From the NCBI GenBank assembly GCA_017463585.1, contig JAFTOX010000013.1, forward strand, positions 1 through 64,000: DNA of 64,000 nucleotides. Direction: 5' to 3'. This document shows positions 7,917-16,511 of the stretch, piece after piece (the stretch's first letter is position 1; every line of letters starts with the position of its first letter). The DNA is from Rikenellaceae bacterium (GTDB taxonomy: Bacteria; Bacteroidota; Bacteroidia; Bacteroidales; Rikenellaceae). The notes beneath the pieces were generated by a model, which had not been told where the DNA came from, made no database searches, and was given only the letters and a program-made list of their open reading frames with translations. The position numbers and the translations under genes were made by a program.

Positions 7917-9341
7917 CTACTTCTCGACAATCGAGATTCGCTCCTCGTTGGTATAGCCGAGGGGCGAGTGGTGGCGCAACTCGTCGAGCATAACCTCAGT
8001 TACGAGGATACCCGTTGCGGTGTGCGCGCCGCTCTTGTCGAAGTTGTAGTTTTTGTACATATAGTCGCCCATCGCAACCTTGTAGGTGCGACCCTCTTTG
8101 AGCGTCGAGAACTGAACGTCAATCGCCTCACCCTCAGCGTCGGTTACGATCGTATAGCTTGTGCCGTAGGGGTTAATATCGGGGCGGTGCGACTCCTTCG
8201 GATTGACCGAATCGTTGAACTTATTGATGATCATTCCGCGAATCTGCTCGGTGGTCATCTGGGCGGTGTAGATCGTGCTGCTGAAAGGCTCCAACGTGAA
8301 TACGTCGCCAATGCTGATGCCATCATTGCGCAACGAATCGACACGCACACCGCCAAAGTGGTAAAGACCTACGTCCGACTTGGTGCGCTTGGCGATCGAC
8401 TCAGCCATAAAGTTTGCCAAACCAACCTTCGACAGCTGCACCTTCGACGAACCAATCGGCGCACTCAGATAGGGATCCTTGTAATAAACCTCAACGGCTG
8501 CCTTCATCTCCTCGTCCTCGGCATAGTCGGCCAGCGCAACAAGGCGATTTTCGAGACGGGTGATCTCCTTACCCTTCATCTCCACTACCGTTACGCCCAA
8601 GTTCTTCAAGCTCTTGCCCGTTTGAGTAATCAACGTGCCATTATATTCCTGACCCTCAGCGAGTACAGTATGAGTATGACCGCCAACGATCAGATCATAT
8701 TCGGGAGCATCGACCGTCAGTACGCGATCCATATCGTCGCCCAAATGCGAGATCAGCACCAACACGTCGCACTCCTTGCGGAGCGACTGCAACTCGACAG
8801 CTTTCTCGAAGGGCGAAGGGAAGGTCAAACCCTCGAAATTGCTCTTCTGACCATCGGGATAGCCGTCAGCAAAGTTGGTAACAAGACCCACGAAACCAAA
8901 CTTAATGCCTCCGCGCTCGATAATTGTCGTGGCGGGCACGGTCAATTCCGAGCCACACGACTCCATATTGGCACAAATAACCTCGAACTCAGATTGCGAA
9001 ATACGCTCAGCGAGCAACTCCTGACCATAGTCGAACTCGTGATTACCGAGCGTTGCCACATCGTAATTGAGGCGATTCATCAACTCGATCACGGGCAGGC
9101 ACCTCTGCTCGGCCTTATCGACGTAGGCGTTACCCGTCCATCGGTCGCCCGCATCAACCAGCACCACCTCAGCCGTATCGCGGCACTCGGCAATGGCCGT
9201 AGCCAAACGCGGGAACTGCTGAATGGCTCCGTGAACATCGTTGGTCGAAAGGACCACTACTTGACGTGTCGGCTCGGGCGAGCAGCCAACAACAAACGCC
9301 GAAACGAGAAAAAGAATTACAGATAAAAATAATCGTTTCAT
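7917..9341 (-). CDS. Surface-anchored 5'-nucleotidase / metallophosphoesterase lipoprotein (UshA-like)
   Basis: 474 residues. A lipoprotein signal ends at Cys20 (VVGC). The N-terminal calcineurin-like domain has the metal ligands Asp35 and His37 in NDVHG, VDAGD at 62-66, GNHEFD at 99-104, SHLG at 198-201 and GGHTHT at 220-225. The C-terminal half (from about residue 285) is the 5'-nucleotidase substrate-specificity domain. It probably removes phosphate from extracytoplasmic nucleotides or UDP-sugars so that nucleosides can enter. It is divergent from a nucleoside kinase gene, which fits salvage. Exact substrate is not resolved. Confidence 0.92.
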   Translation of the reverse strand: MKRLFLSVILFLVSAFVVGCSPEPTRQVVVLSTNDVHGAIQQFPRLATAIAECRDTAEVVLVDAGDRWTGNAYVDKAEQRCLPVIELMNRLNYDVATLGNHEFDYGQELLAERISQSEFEVICANMESCGSELTVPATTIIERGGIKFGFVGLVTNFADGYPDGQKSNFEGLTFPSPFEKAVELQSLRKECDVLVLISHLGDDMDRVLTVDAPEYDLIVGGHTHTVLAEGQEYNGTLITQTGKSLKNLGVTVVEMKGKEITRLENRLVALADYAEDEEMKAAVEVYYKDPYLSAPIGSSKVQLSKVGLANFMAESIAKRTKSDVGLYHFGGVRVDSLRNDGISIGDVFTLEPFSSTIYTAQMTTEQIRGMIINKFNDSVNPKESHRPDINPYGTSYTIVTDAEGEAIDVQFSTLKEGRTYKVAMGDYMYKNYNFDKSGAHTATGILVTEVMLDELRHHSPLGYTNEERISIVEK

Positions 9342-9387
9342 AAGTAAATTGTCAGTTTTTTGTATAAAAAAGTCCGTTTTTGTTCGC

Positions 9388-9395
9388 CAAAGTTA
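9388..9395 (-). promoter_or_regulatory. -7 element of the 5'-nucleotidase promoter
   Basis: Minus strand TAACTTTG, 47 bp before the start codon, matches TAnnTTTG exactly. No TTTG occurs at the ideal spacing; the nearest TTG is 24 nt upstream, so strength is uncertain. Confidence 0.5.
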
Positions 9396-9468
9396 CATTT
9401 TTTTTGAAAAATATTAGCACAAGTGGAATTTATTTTGCAAATTTGTAGCAAACAAAACGTTTTTCAGT

Positions 9469-11139
9469 ATGACACCGGTGGTCAAAATTATCTGCGAAAA
9501 CAACAACACCGAACTCTCGGTGAATATGGGTACCCCCCTGAGCGATGTGGTCAAAATGATCGCACTCAATAACCCACACCCATACCTCGCTGCATACGTC
9601 AATAACCGTATAAAAGAGCTAAATTATAAGATATTCAAACCGATCTCGGTACGTTTTATCGACATCACACACTTCGAGGGTACGCGCGTCTATCAACGCA
9701 CGCTGTTCTTTATTATGCATAAGGCCGTGCACGACCTCTACCCCGAAGCGACATTCTCGATTCGTCACTCGGTGTCGAAGGGTTTCTATTGCGAAATCGA
9801 CGACCACGATGAACTCTCGGACGAACAGATCGCACAGATCAAACAACGTATGGACGAGATCATCGCCGCCGATATTCCTATCGTACGCGAACGTCTGCTC
9901 GCCTCGGAGGTCGAGGAGATCTATTCGAAGCTCGGTTTTGACGACAAAATAGCCCTGCTGCGCACCCGCCCACGATTGTATGCCGACGTCTATCGTATGG
10001 CCGATATGGCGGGCTATTTCTATGGTGCGCTGGCTCCCTCGACGGGATATATTCATCTGTTCGACATACGTCGCTACTACAACGGGCTGCACTTGGCCGT
10101 GCCCCGACGCACCGACCCCTCGCAGCTCGAAAACATCGTTCCGCAGGACAAGATGTTCGACATCTTCAAGGAGTACAAAGAGTGGGTCGAGGTGATGGGT
10201 GTGCAGAATATCGGCTCGCTCAACTCGAAGATTCTGGCGGGCGAAAGCAGCGACCTGATCAAGGTGGCTGAGGCATTCCACGAGAAGAAGTTGGGCGCGA
10301 TTGCCGACTCGATTTACGACGCAAACATCTCGCGCGGAGCACGTATCGTACTGATCTCGGGACCCTCGTCGAGCGGTAAGACCACATTTGCGCAACGTCT
10401 TGGTATTCAGTTGCGTATTCTCGGATTGCGCCCCGTAACCATTTCGCTTGACGACTACTTTGTGAACCGTGAAGATACCCCGCGCGACGAGAAGGGCGAC
10501 TACGATTTCGAGGCTTTGGAGGCTATCGACATCGCTCTGTTCAACGAGCAACTCAACCTACTGCTCAAAGGCGAGAGCGTCCGTGTACCGAAGTTCAATT
10601 TCATAACGGGTCTGCGCGAGTGGTACGACCAGCCGCTGCAACTCGATGAGCGTTCGATTTTGGTTATCGAGGGTATTCACGGCCTCAACCCGCAACTGAC
10701 CGCAGGCGTCGATGACCGACTGAAATTCAAGATCTACATCTCGGCACTGACCTCGATCTCGATGGACAATCTTTCACGCATTGCAACAACCGATAACCGT
10801 CTGATTCGCCGTATTACGCGCGACTACTACTCGCGTGGCGCAAATGCCGAATCGACCATTCGTCGCTGGCCAAGCGTGCGTCGTGGCGAGGATAAGCATA
10901 TCTTCCCATACCAAGAGAATGCCGACGTAATGTTCAACAGCTCACTCTTTTACGAGATTGCAGTACTGCGTCAATTCGTCGAACCTAAATTGCGCGAAGT
11001 CCCCAACACCGTGCCCGAGTATGCCGAGGCAAAGCGTCTGCTCAAATTCCTCGATAACTTCCTGCCGATCGACCCTGCGGAGATTCCGCCAACGTCGATC
11101 CTGCGTGAGTTTATCGGCGGCAGCAGCTTCAAATATTAA
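9469..11139 (+). CDS. Nucleoside (uridine-type) kinase with ThrRS-like N-terminal domains
   Basis: 556 residues with an unusual architecture known in Bacteroidetes. Residues 1-60 look like a TGS domain. Residues 60-220 resemble the second additional domain of threonyl-tRNA synthetase (HAVHDLYPEA-like region and SIRHSVSKGFYCEI). From about residue 285 there is a P-loop kinase with GPSSSGKT near residue 298, as in uridine kinase/phosphoribulokinase. Predicted to phosphorylate imported nucleosides in the cytoplasm; the exact nucleoside is unknown. It is divergent from the 5'-nucleotidase gene and followed 49 bp later by a TetR gene. Confidence 0.9.
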   Translation: MTPVVKIICENNNTELSVNMGTPLSDVVKMIALNNPHPYLAAYVNNRIKELNYKIFKPISVRFIDITHFEGTRVYQRTLFFIMHKAVHDLYPEATFSIRHSVSKGFYCEIDDHDELSDEQIAQIKQRMDEIIAADIPIVRERLLASEVEEIYSKLGFDDKIALLRTRPRLYADVYRMADMAGYFYGALAPSTGYIHLFDIRRYYNGLHLAVPRRTDPSQLENIVPQDKMFDIFKEYKEWVEVMGVQNIGSLNSKILAGESSDLIKVAEAFHEKKLGAIADSIYDANISRGARIVLISGPSSSGKTTFAQRLGIQLRILGLRPVTISLDDYFVNREDTPRDEKGDYDFEALEAIDIALFNEQLNLLLKGESVRVPKFNFITGLREWYDQPLQLDERSILVIEGIHGLNPQLTAGVDDRLKFKIYISALTSISMDNLSRIATTDNRLIRRITRDYYSRGANAESTIRRWPSVRRGEDKHIFPYQENADVMFNSSLFYEIAVLRQFVEPKLREVPNTVPEYAEAKRLLKFLDNFLPIDPAEIPPTSILREFIGGSSFKY

Positions 11140-11188
11140 CAACCAAAAACCTAAAAAGACAAATAACCTAAAAAACTAATCTAAAATT

Positions 11189-11770
11189 ATGACCGTAGAT
11201 AGAAAACTTCGCCGCAAGGTGTTGCTTAACAGCTTCGTAAACACCTTCGCAACCCACGGACTGGACAAGACCTCGATGCGCTATCTGATCGTCGAGTCGG
11301 GCATCAGTTCGTCGTTCATCTATGAGATGTTCGAGGGTCGTGACCAGATGGTGATCGAGACAATTCGTTTCTACTATCAGTCGCTTATCGACGCCAACGA
11401 CGCTCTGCGCAAGGACGAGAATCTGACCTTCATCGACTTCCTGAACAACGTCGAGAGCCTCGCCGTGCAGAACTTGATGCGCGATCGCTTTGTGACTCAG
11501 GCAATTCTGCACCCCGGTTACCGTCCCAAAGTGTTCGATCTGGTGCAGAAATTGATGGACGACCAGAACCAGATGTGCGTCGAAATGGCTGAGAAAGATG
11601 GCATCGAACCCGAATACGCTCTGCTGGCAATGAAGTATCTCTACTCGACACTCAACGCCTACACGATTATGAGCGACGAGAAGATGTTCCACTCGCAGAT
11701 GGAGAGCCTGCGTAAGTTCTGGCGCTCGCTGCAAGAGGGTAAAACACCCAAGCCTACGTGGGAATTGTAG
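11189..11770 (+). CDS. TetR/AcrR-family transcriptional regulator
   Basis: 193 residues. An N-terminal helix-turn-helix (about residues 10-55; NSFVNTFATHGLDKTSMRYL followed by SGISSSFIYEMFEGRDQMV) is followed by an all-helical ligand/dimer domain. It is cotranscribed with the nucleoside kinase (49-bp gap) and lies 115 bp upstream of gcvP on the same strand. An exceptional 19-bp inverted repeat over the gcvP promoter lies in that gap and is a candidate operator. Neither effector nor target is known. Confidence 0.88.
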   Translation: MTVDRKLRRKVLLNSFVNTFATHGLDKTSMRYLIVESGISSSFIYEMFEGRDQMVIETIRFYYQSLIDANDALRKDENLTFIDFLNNVESLAVQNLMRDRFVTQAILHPGYRPKVFDLVQKLMDDQNQMCVEMAEKDGIEPEYALLAMKYLYSTLNAYTIMSDEKMFHSQMESLRKFWRSLQEGKTPKPTWEL

Positions 11771-11797
11771 CAAAATGCTACACGCGCGTAAGATTTT

Positions 11798-11854
11798 TAA
11801 CGAAGTACGATACAAACCGAAAAAAATTAGGTAATTTTGTATCGTACTTTGTTA
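11798..11854 (+). promoter_or_regulatory. Long inverted repeat overlapping the gcvP promoter
   Basis: Arms 11798-11816 and 11836-11854 are 19 bp long with one mismatch, which becomes a G-U pair in RNA, around a 19-nt loop. A -7 box TAATTTTG (11832-11839) overlaps the inner edge of the second arm. It could be a regulator-binding site or an RNA hairpin. No T run follows the second arm, so a plain terminator is less likely. Confidence 0.75.
11832..11839 (+). promoter_or_regulatory. -7 element of the gcvP promoter
   Basis: TAATTTTG matches TAnnTTTG, 46 bp before the gcvP start. No clear -33 TTTG is found 19-21 nt upstream, so the promoter may be weak or activator-dependent. Confidence 0.55.
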
Positions 11855-11885
11855 CGTTTTGATAAACTTATAAAATACCATATCT

Positions 11886-14729
11886 ATGTCATTCGATAGA
11901 TTCGCATCGCGCCACATCGGTCCCGATGCAGCACAACTCAAAGAGATGCTCGAAGTGATCGGCGTCGAGAGCCGCGAAGAGCTTATCTCACAGGTGATTC
12001 CGCAGTCGATCCGCCTGCGTAAGCCCCTCGCACTGCCCAAAGAGGGTCTGAGCGAGTTCCAATTCGCACAGTTGATCCGTTCGCTGGCGGAACGTAACCG
12101 CCCCCTGCGTTCGTTTATCGGTATGGGCTACTACCCCTCGGCAGTGCCCGCAGCAATCTCGCGTAACGTGTTCGAGAACCCCGCGTGGTACACCTCGTAC
12201 ACTCCCTATCAGGCTGAGATTTCGCAGGGTCGTTTGGAGGCTCTGCTCAACTACCAGACCGCAATTATCTCACTTACAGGTATGCAGATCGGCAACTGCT
12301 CGCTATTGGACGAGGCGACAGCGACGGCTGAGGCTATGTTGATGATGTTTGCACTGCGTTCGCGCGAGGCGGTAAGGCAGGGTCGCAACGCGCTGTTTGT
12401 TGATGAGAAACTGTTCCCGCAGACAATGGACGTGCTGCTCACTCGTAGCGAGCCGTTCGGTATCGAGATCATCTGCGATGACTTTGCTGAGTATGAGTTC
12501 ACGGGTCGTGAGTTCGGTGCCATCGTTCAATACCCCGCAGCCGACGGTGAGGTTCGCAACTACGAAGGTTTCACAGCAAAGGCTCACGAGGCCGGTGTGC
12601 TGGTTACGGCCGTGAGCGATCTGATGTCGCTCGTGCTGCTGAAAGCACCCGCTGAGTGGGGCGCAGATATCGCCGTAGGTGGCACGCAGCGTATGGGTAC
12701 GCCGATGGGATTCGGTGGCCCGAGCGCTGGTTATATGGCTACACGTGAGGAGTTTAAGCGCAATATGCCGGGTCGAATTATCGGCGTCAGCGTCGATCGT
12801 CTGGGCAACAAGGCTCTGCGTATGGCACTCCAAATGCGCGAGCAGCATATCAAGCGTGAGCGCGCAACGTCGAACATCTGTACCGCTTCGGCACTGATGG
12901 CCTCGATGGTTGGTTTCTATGCAGTTTATCACGGTGCTGAGGGTCTGCGTCGCATTGCCGAGCATATCCATTCGGCTGCTGCAACCGTTGCTGAGGCTTT
13001 GGAGGCGCTGGGTTGCACGCTGTTGCATAGCTCGTTCTTCGACACGATCGAGGTTACTGACGTAGATGCTGCCGTTGTGCAGTCGCTGGCGTTGGAGCGC
13101 GGTATCAACTTCTTCTACCCCGCGTCGGGTGGCGTACGTATGAGCTTCGACGAGGTAACGACCGACGAGGAGATTGCAACCGTAGTCGAGATCTTCGCGC
13201 TGGCTAAGGGTCGCAAGGCGCCCAAGTCGGTGAAGGCTGCAAGCAAGTGCTACTACCCCGCTGAATTGGCACGCGAGAGCGCAATTTTGACCGAAAGCGT
13301 ATTCAACAAATACCGCAACGAGAGCGACCTGATGCGTTACATCAAGCGTTTGGAGCACCGCGACATCTCGCTGGCTGACAGTATGATCTCGCTCGGCTCG
13401 TGTACGATGAAACTGAACGCTGCCGCACTGATGCAGCCGCTCAGCCTGTCGGGTTTTGCCGATGTACACCCCTTCACTCCCGCCGATCAGGTCGAGGGTT
13501 ACAAGATGATGATCGAGGAATTGGAGAACGATCTGGCAACCATCACCGGCTTTGCCGCTTGTTCGTTGCAGCCCAACTCGGGCGCTGCGGGTGAGTATGC
13601 AGGTCTGATGGTGATTCGTGCGTACCACCAGAGCCGCGGTCAGGGCTATCGTAACATCGTGCTGATCCCTGCATCGGCTCACGGTACCAACCCCGCATCG
13701 GCTGCTATGGCAGGTATGAAGATCGTAACCGTGGCGTGCGACGCAAATGGCAATATCGACGTCGAGGATTTGAAGGCTAAGGCTGAGCAGTACAGCAGCG
13801 AGCTGTGCGGTCTGATGGTTACCTACCCCTCGACTCACGGCGTGTTCGAGAGCCGTATCCGCGAGATCGTCGATGCGGTGCACGACGCTGGCGGTCAGGT
13901 ATATATGGACGGTGCAAATATGAACGCTCAGGTAGGTTTGACCAACCCCGGTTACATCGGTGCCGACGTCTGCCACCTGAATCTGCACAAGACCTTCGCA
14001 ATGCCTCACGGCGGTGGCGGTCCGGGTGTTGGCCCGATCTGCGTTGCTGCTCACTTGGCTAAGTTCCTGCCTTCGCACTCGCTGGTTGAGACCGGTGGCG
14101 AGGAGGGTATCACCGCTGTTGCATCGGCTCCGTGGGGCAGCGCAATGTTGTTGCCGATCACATACGGCTACATCAAGATGCTCGGCGAAAGCGGTCTGCG
14201 CGAGGCTACCGAAATGGCAATCATCAACGCTAACTATATGTCGGCTGCTCTGTCGAAGGAGTTCCGCACCTACTACACGGGTGAGAACGGTCGCGTTGGT
14301 CACGAGATGATTCTCGACCTGCACGAGTTCAAGAAACTCTATGGTGTCGATACGGGCGATATGGCGCGCCGATTGATGGACTACGGTTTCCACGCTCCGA
14401 CGCTCTCGTTCCCCGTGCACGATACGTTTATGATCGAGCCTACCGAGAGTGAGCCGAAGGCCGAGATGGATCGTTTTATCGAGGCTATGATCTCGATCAA
14501 GCGTGAGTGCGAGGCGGTTGCTGAGAGCGGTAACACCACCGACAACCCCATCGTAAATGCACCCCATACGGCTGTTGAGCTTACGGGCGAGTGGTCGCAC
14601 CCCTACACCCGCGAGCAGGCGGTATTCCCGCTCGCGTGGGTTAAGCAGAGCAAGTTCTTCCCCTACGTGTCGAAGATCGACAACGGCTACGGCGACCGCA
14701 ACTTGGTCTGCACCTGCAAAGAGTTGTAA
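11886..14729 (+). CDS. gcvP: Glycine dehydrogenase (aminomethyl-transferring), P-protein of the glycine cleavage system
   Basis: 947 residues, the single-chain form with two homologous PLP-enzyme halves. The P-protein decarboxylates glycine and transfers the aminomethyl group to lipoyl-GcvH. The PLP lysine is Lys702 in HLNLHKTF, followed by a glycine-rich PHGGGGPG loop. The early segment IGMGYY and the EAxALxNYQT-like region of the N-terminal half are also present. Length matches the family. gcvT and gcvH are not in the window. Its upstream gap holds the inverted repeat and the TetR gene; its downstream gap holds a heptamer repeat and GC-rich hairpins, with no standard terminator. Confidence 0.97.
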   Translation: MSFDRFASRHIGPDAAQLKEMLEVIGVESREELISQVIPQSIRLRKPLALPKEGLSEFQFAQLIRSLAERNRPLRSFIGMGYYPSAVPAAISRNVFENPAWYTSYTPYQAEISQGRLEALLNYQTAIISLTGMQIGNCSLLDEATATAEAMLMMFALRSREAVRQGRNALFVDEKLFPQTMDVLLTRSEPFGIEIICDDFAEYEFTGREFGAIVQYPAADGEVRNYEGFTAKAHEAGVLVTAVSDLMSLVLLKAPAEWGADIAVGGTQRMGTPMGFGGPSAGYMATREEFKRNMPGRIIGVSVDRLGNKALRMALQMREQHIKRERATSNICTASALMASMVGFYAVYHGAEGLRRIAEHIHSAAATVAEALEALGCTLLHSSFFDTIEVTDVDAAVVQSLALERGINFFYPASGGVRMSFDEVTTDEEIATVVEIFALAKGRKAPKSVKAASKCYYPAELARESAILTESVFNKYRNESDLMRYIKRLEHRDISLADSMISLGSCTMKLNAAALMQPLSLSGFADVHPFTPADQVEGYKMMIEELENDLATITGFAACSLQPNSGAAGEYAGLMVIRAYHQSRGQGYRNIVLIPASAHGTNPASAAMAGMKIVTVACDANGNIDVEDLKAKAEQYSSELCGLMVTYPSTHGVFESRIREIVDAVHDAGGQVYMDGANMNAQVGLTNPGYIGADVCHLNLHKTFAMPHGGGGPGVGPICVAAHLAKFLPSHSLVETGGEEGITAVASAPWGSAMLLPITYGYIKMLGESGLREATEMAIINANYMSAALSKEFRTYYTGENGRVGHEMILDLHEFKKLYGVDTGDMARRLMDYGFHAPTLSFPVHDTFMIEPTESEPKAEMDRFIEAMISIKRECEAVAESGNTTDNPIVNAPHTAVELTGEWSHPYTREQAVFPLAWVKQSKFFPYVSKIDNGYGDRNLVCTCKEL

Positions 14730-14735
14730 GGGTTG

Positions 14736-14784
14736 ATTCACAATTCACAATTCACAATTCACAATTAAGAATTGAGAATTGAGA
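14736..14784 (+). repeat. ATTCACA heptamer array after gcvP
   Basis: Seven consecutive 7-bp units begin 6 bp after the gcvP stop: four ATTCACA, one ATTAAGA, two ATTGAGA. It is part of the 291-bp gap before slyD. Similar arrays lie at 20049-20069 and 47474-47529. Confidence 0.85.
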
Positions 14785-14856
14785 GTTACGTTTTGGGGGA
14801 TTGAATTGGATTGTGAGATGAATATAATTGCGTAATATACAAATACTTAAATTGGC

Positions 14857-14963
14857 AACGACCGACCGTTTTGGCTCGCAACCCGCCGCGCAGGCGGCTA
14901 AGCCCCTGCCTGAGGCGGGGGTTTGGGGGTGGGTCAGAATTGCAACCGCGACGGAACGTCGCG
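14857..14963. repeat. GC-rich multi-hairpin element before the slyD-like gene
   Basis: Nested hairpins in an otherwise A/T-rich gap: 14883-14887 with 14893-14897; 14903-14910 with 14914-14921 (loop TGA); outer GACC-type arms near 14857-14864 and 14928-14935; and a separate perfect 7-bp stem 14947-14953 with 14957-14963 (loop GAA). No T run follows, so it looks like a dispersed structural repeat rather than a terminator. No gene is credible here. Confidence 0.55.
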
Positions 14964-15020
14964 CGCACAAGGTAGAGGCTCGAACAAAGATTACAAACTT
15001 TTAATAAACAATACAAAACA

Positions 15021-15572
15021 ATGAAAGTAGAACAGAACAAATTTGTATCGGTAGATTACAAACTGACGGTTGATGGTCAGATCGCTGACCAGTCGCACCC
15101 CGAACACCCCCTCGAATTTATCTTCGGAACGGGTATGTTGCTCCCCAAGTTCGAGGAGGCTATCCTCGGCAAAGAGATTGGCGACGAGGTGGCATTCACC
15201 CTCCAACCCAAAGATGGCTACGGCGAGGTGATCGCTGAGGCTATCGTCGATCTGCCCAAAAATATCTTTATGATCGATGGCAAGCTGGCTGAGGAGATGT
15301 TGTTCGTTGGTAATCAGGTACCTATGAGCGATAACCAGGGTAACCGTATGCTCGGCACGATCCGCGAGGTTGGCGAGGAGACCGTGAAGATGGACTTCAA
15401 CCACCCGATGGCTGGCAAGGTGCTCAACTTCGAGGTTAAGGTTGTTGGCGTACGCGACGTACAGCCCGAGGATCTGGCTCCGAAGGGCGGCTGCGGTTGC
15501 GGTTGCGAGCACGATAGCTGTGGCGACGAGTGCGGCGACGGCTGCGGTTGCAACGACGGCTGCTGCCACTAA
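15021..15572 (+). CDS. slyD: SlyD-like FKBP-type peptidyl-prolyl isomerase with cysteine-rich metal tail
   Basis: 183 residues. Residues 1-75 and 125-150 form the FKBP domain, interrupted by the insert-in-flap chaperone domain (about 76-125), the SlyD layout. The C-terminal 26 residues (158-183) contain nine cysteines (158, 160, 162, 167, 171, 175, 177, 181, 182), plus His and Asp/Glu residues. Relatives assist protein folding and nickel or other metal handling in the cytoplasm. The tail is Cys-rich where E. coli SlyD is His-rich, suggesting a preference for soft metals (inference). It ends 26 bp before a bidirectional terminator. Confidence 0.9.
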   Translation: MKVEQNKFVSVDYKLTVDGQIADQSHPEHPLEFIFGTGMLLPKFEEAILGKEIGDEVAFTLQPKDGYGEVIAEAIVDLPKNIFMIDGKLAEEMLFVGNQVPMSDNQGNRMLGTIREVGEETVKMDFNHPMAGKVLNFEVKVVGVRDVQPEDLAPKGGCGCGCEHDSCGDECGDGCGCNDGCCH

Positions 15573-15598
15573 TCGAAGGGTCGAATAGAGTTCGACAC

Positions 15599-15636
15599 AA
15601 AAAATCCCGCCTTCCGTTTCGGAGGCGGGATTTTTT
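15599..15636. terminator. Bidirectional terminator between slyD and cdaA
   Basis: Stem of ATCCCGCC plus TCCG paired with CGGA plus GGCGGGAT (one bulged T), within 15604-15632, flanked by A6 on the left and T6 on the right. It can terminate the convergent slyD and cdaA transcripts. Confidence 0.93.
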
Positions 15637-15661
15637 ATTGCGTTCGCTTTTGGCGGTAGAT

Positions 15662-16489
15662 CTATTTCTCTTGCTGAGTATTGCGCTTGAAGCGGCGGAA
15701 GAATCGTTCAGCCGTGCGACTGCGCTCGACATTCATATTCAGACGGCGGACCAACACCGACTTAAACTTCTCGGGCTCGATATCGCGCTGAATCACACCA
15801 CCTTGTGCAATCGACAGAGCACCCGTCTCCTCCGAAACAACCAAAATAATTGCGTCCGAAACCTCGCTCATACCCAACGCTGCGCGATGGCGCGTACCAT
15901 ACGACTTGGGTACCTGCGACTGTGTCGAGGGCAGGATACAACGTGCTGCCACAACACGATTGCGATTGATGATGATCGCTCCGTCGTGCAGAGGCGAGTT
16001 CTTGAAGAACAAATTCTCCAACAGCGACGGCGACACCTTCGCATCGACCGCAATACCACCCTCAGCCATCAGGCTCAGATCCGAGGTCTGTTGCAACACA
16101 ATCAGCGCACCCGTCTTGGTTTCGCCCATATCGATACACGCCTTCACCAACGAATCGACATCGAGGTCGTCCTCATTGTTCTCACCTCCGAAAAAGCGCG
16201 AGATACGTTGGTTCTGCTGCAAGCCGAGCATCTGCAAAAAACGTCGAATCTCGGGTTGGAAGATCACAACCACAGCGATAATACCTACGCCGATAAACTG
16301 CCCCAAAATGCCCGAAAGAAGCTCCATATTGAGCGCTCGTACCACCACATACATCAGGTAGAGCATCACCACACCCAAAATGATACTGAACGCATTGGTA
16401 CCGCGCGTTACGCGATAGAGATAGTAGAGCATCATCGCCACCAAAAAGATGTCGATGATATCAATTATGCCGATATGAATGAATCCCAT
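15662..16489 (-). CDS. cdaA: Diadenylate cyclase (c-di-AMP synthase), CdaA type
   Basis: 275 residues. Three N-terminal membrane segments lie within residues 1-77, followed by a DisA_N cyclase domain with the catalytic DGA at 169-171 and the RHR motif in GTRHRAALG at 198-206. It makes cyclic di-AMP from two ATP at the inner membrane; c-di-AMP usually controls potassium and osmotic homeostasis. No CdaR-type YbbR partner is adjacent, unlike in Firmicutes. Its promoter overlaps the terminator of the upstream secDF gene. Confidence 0.95.
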   Translation of the reverse strand: MGFIHIGIIDIIDIFLVAMMLYYLYRVTRGTNAFSIILGVVMLYLMYVVVRALNMELLSGILGQFIGVGIIAVVVIFQPEIRRFLQMLGLQQNQRISRFFGGENNEDDLDVDSLVKACIDMGETKTGALIVLQQTSDLSLMAEGGIAVDAKVSPSLLENLFFKNSPLHDGAIIINRNRVVAARCILPSTQSQVPKSYGTRHRAALGMSEVSDAIILVVSEETGALSIAQGGVIQRDIEPEKFKSVLVRRLNMNVERSRTAERFFRRFKRNTQQEK

Positions 16490-16511
16490 TGTTTGCTTTG
16501 ATTATCCACCG

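Noticed and set aside
12303..14741. 812-codon open frame antisense to gcvP, and similar frames opposite susD (964-2940), secDF (16997-19012), dnaK (20330-22015) and the TonB receptor (33395-35236)
   Set aside because: The opposite strand has unmistakable conserved genes; the antisense translations have no domains and arise from avoidance of TTA/CTA/TCA codons.
14736..14784. CRISPR array
   Set aside because: The repeats are 7 bp, directly adjacent with no spacers, and no cas gene is present.
14752..15040. Small minus-strand frames in the gcvP-slyD gap (72 and 84 codons)
   Set aside because: They are translations of repeat and hairpin sequence with no start context or family pattern.
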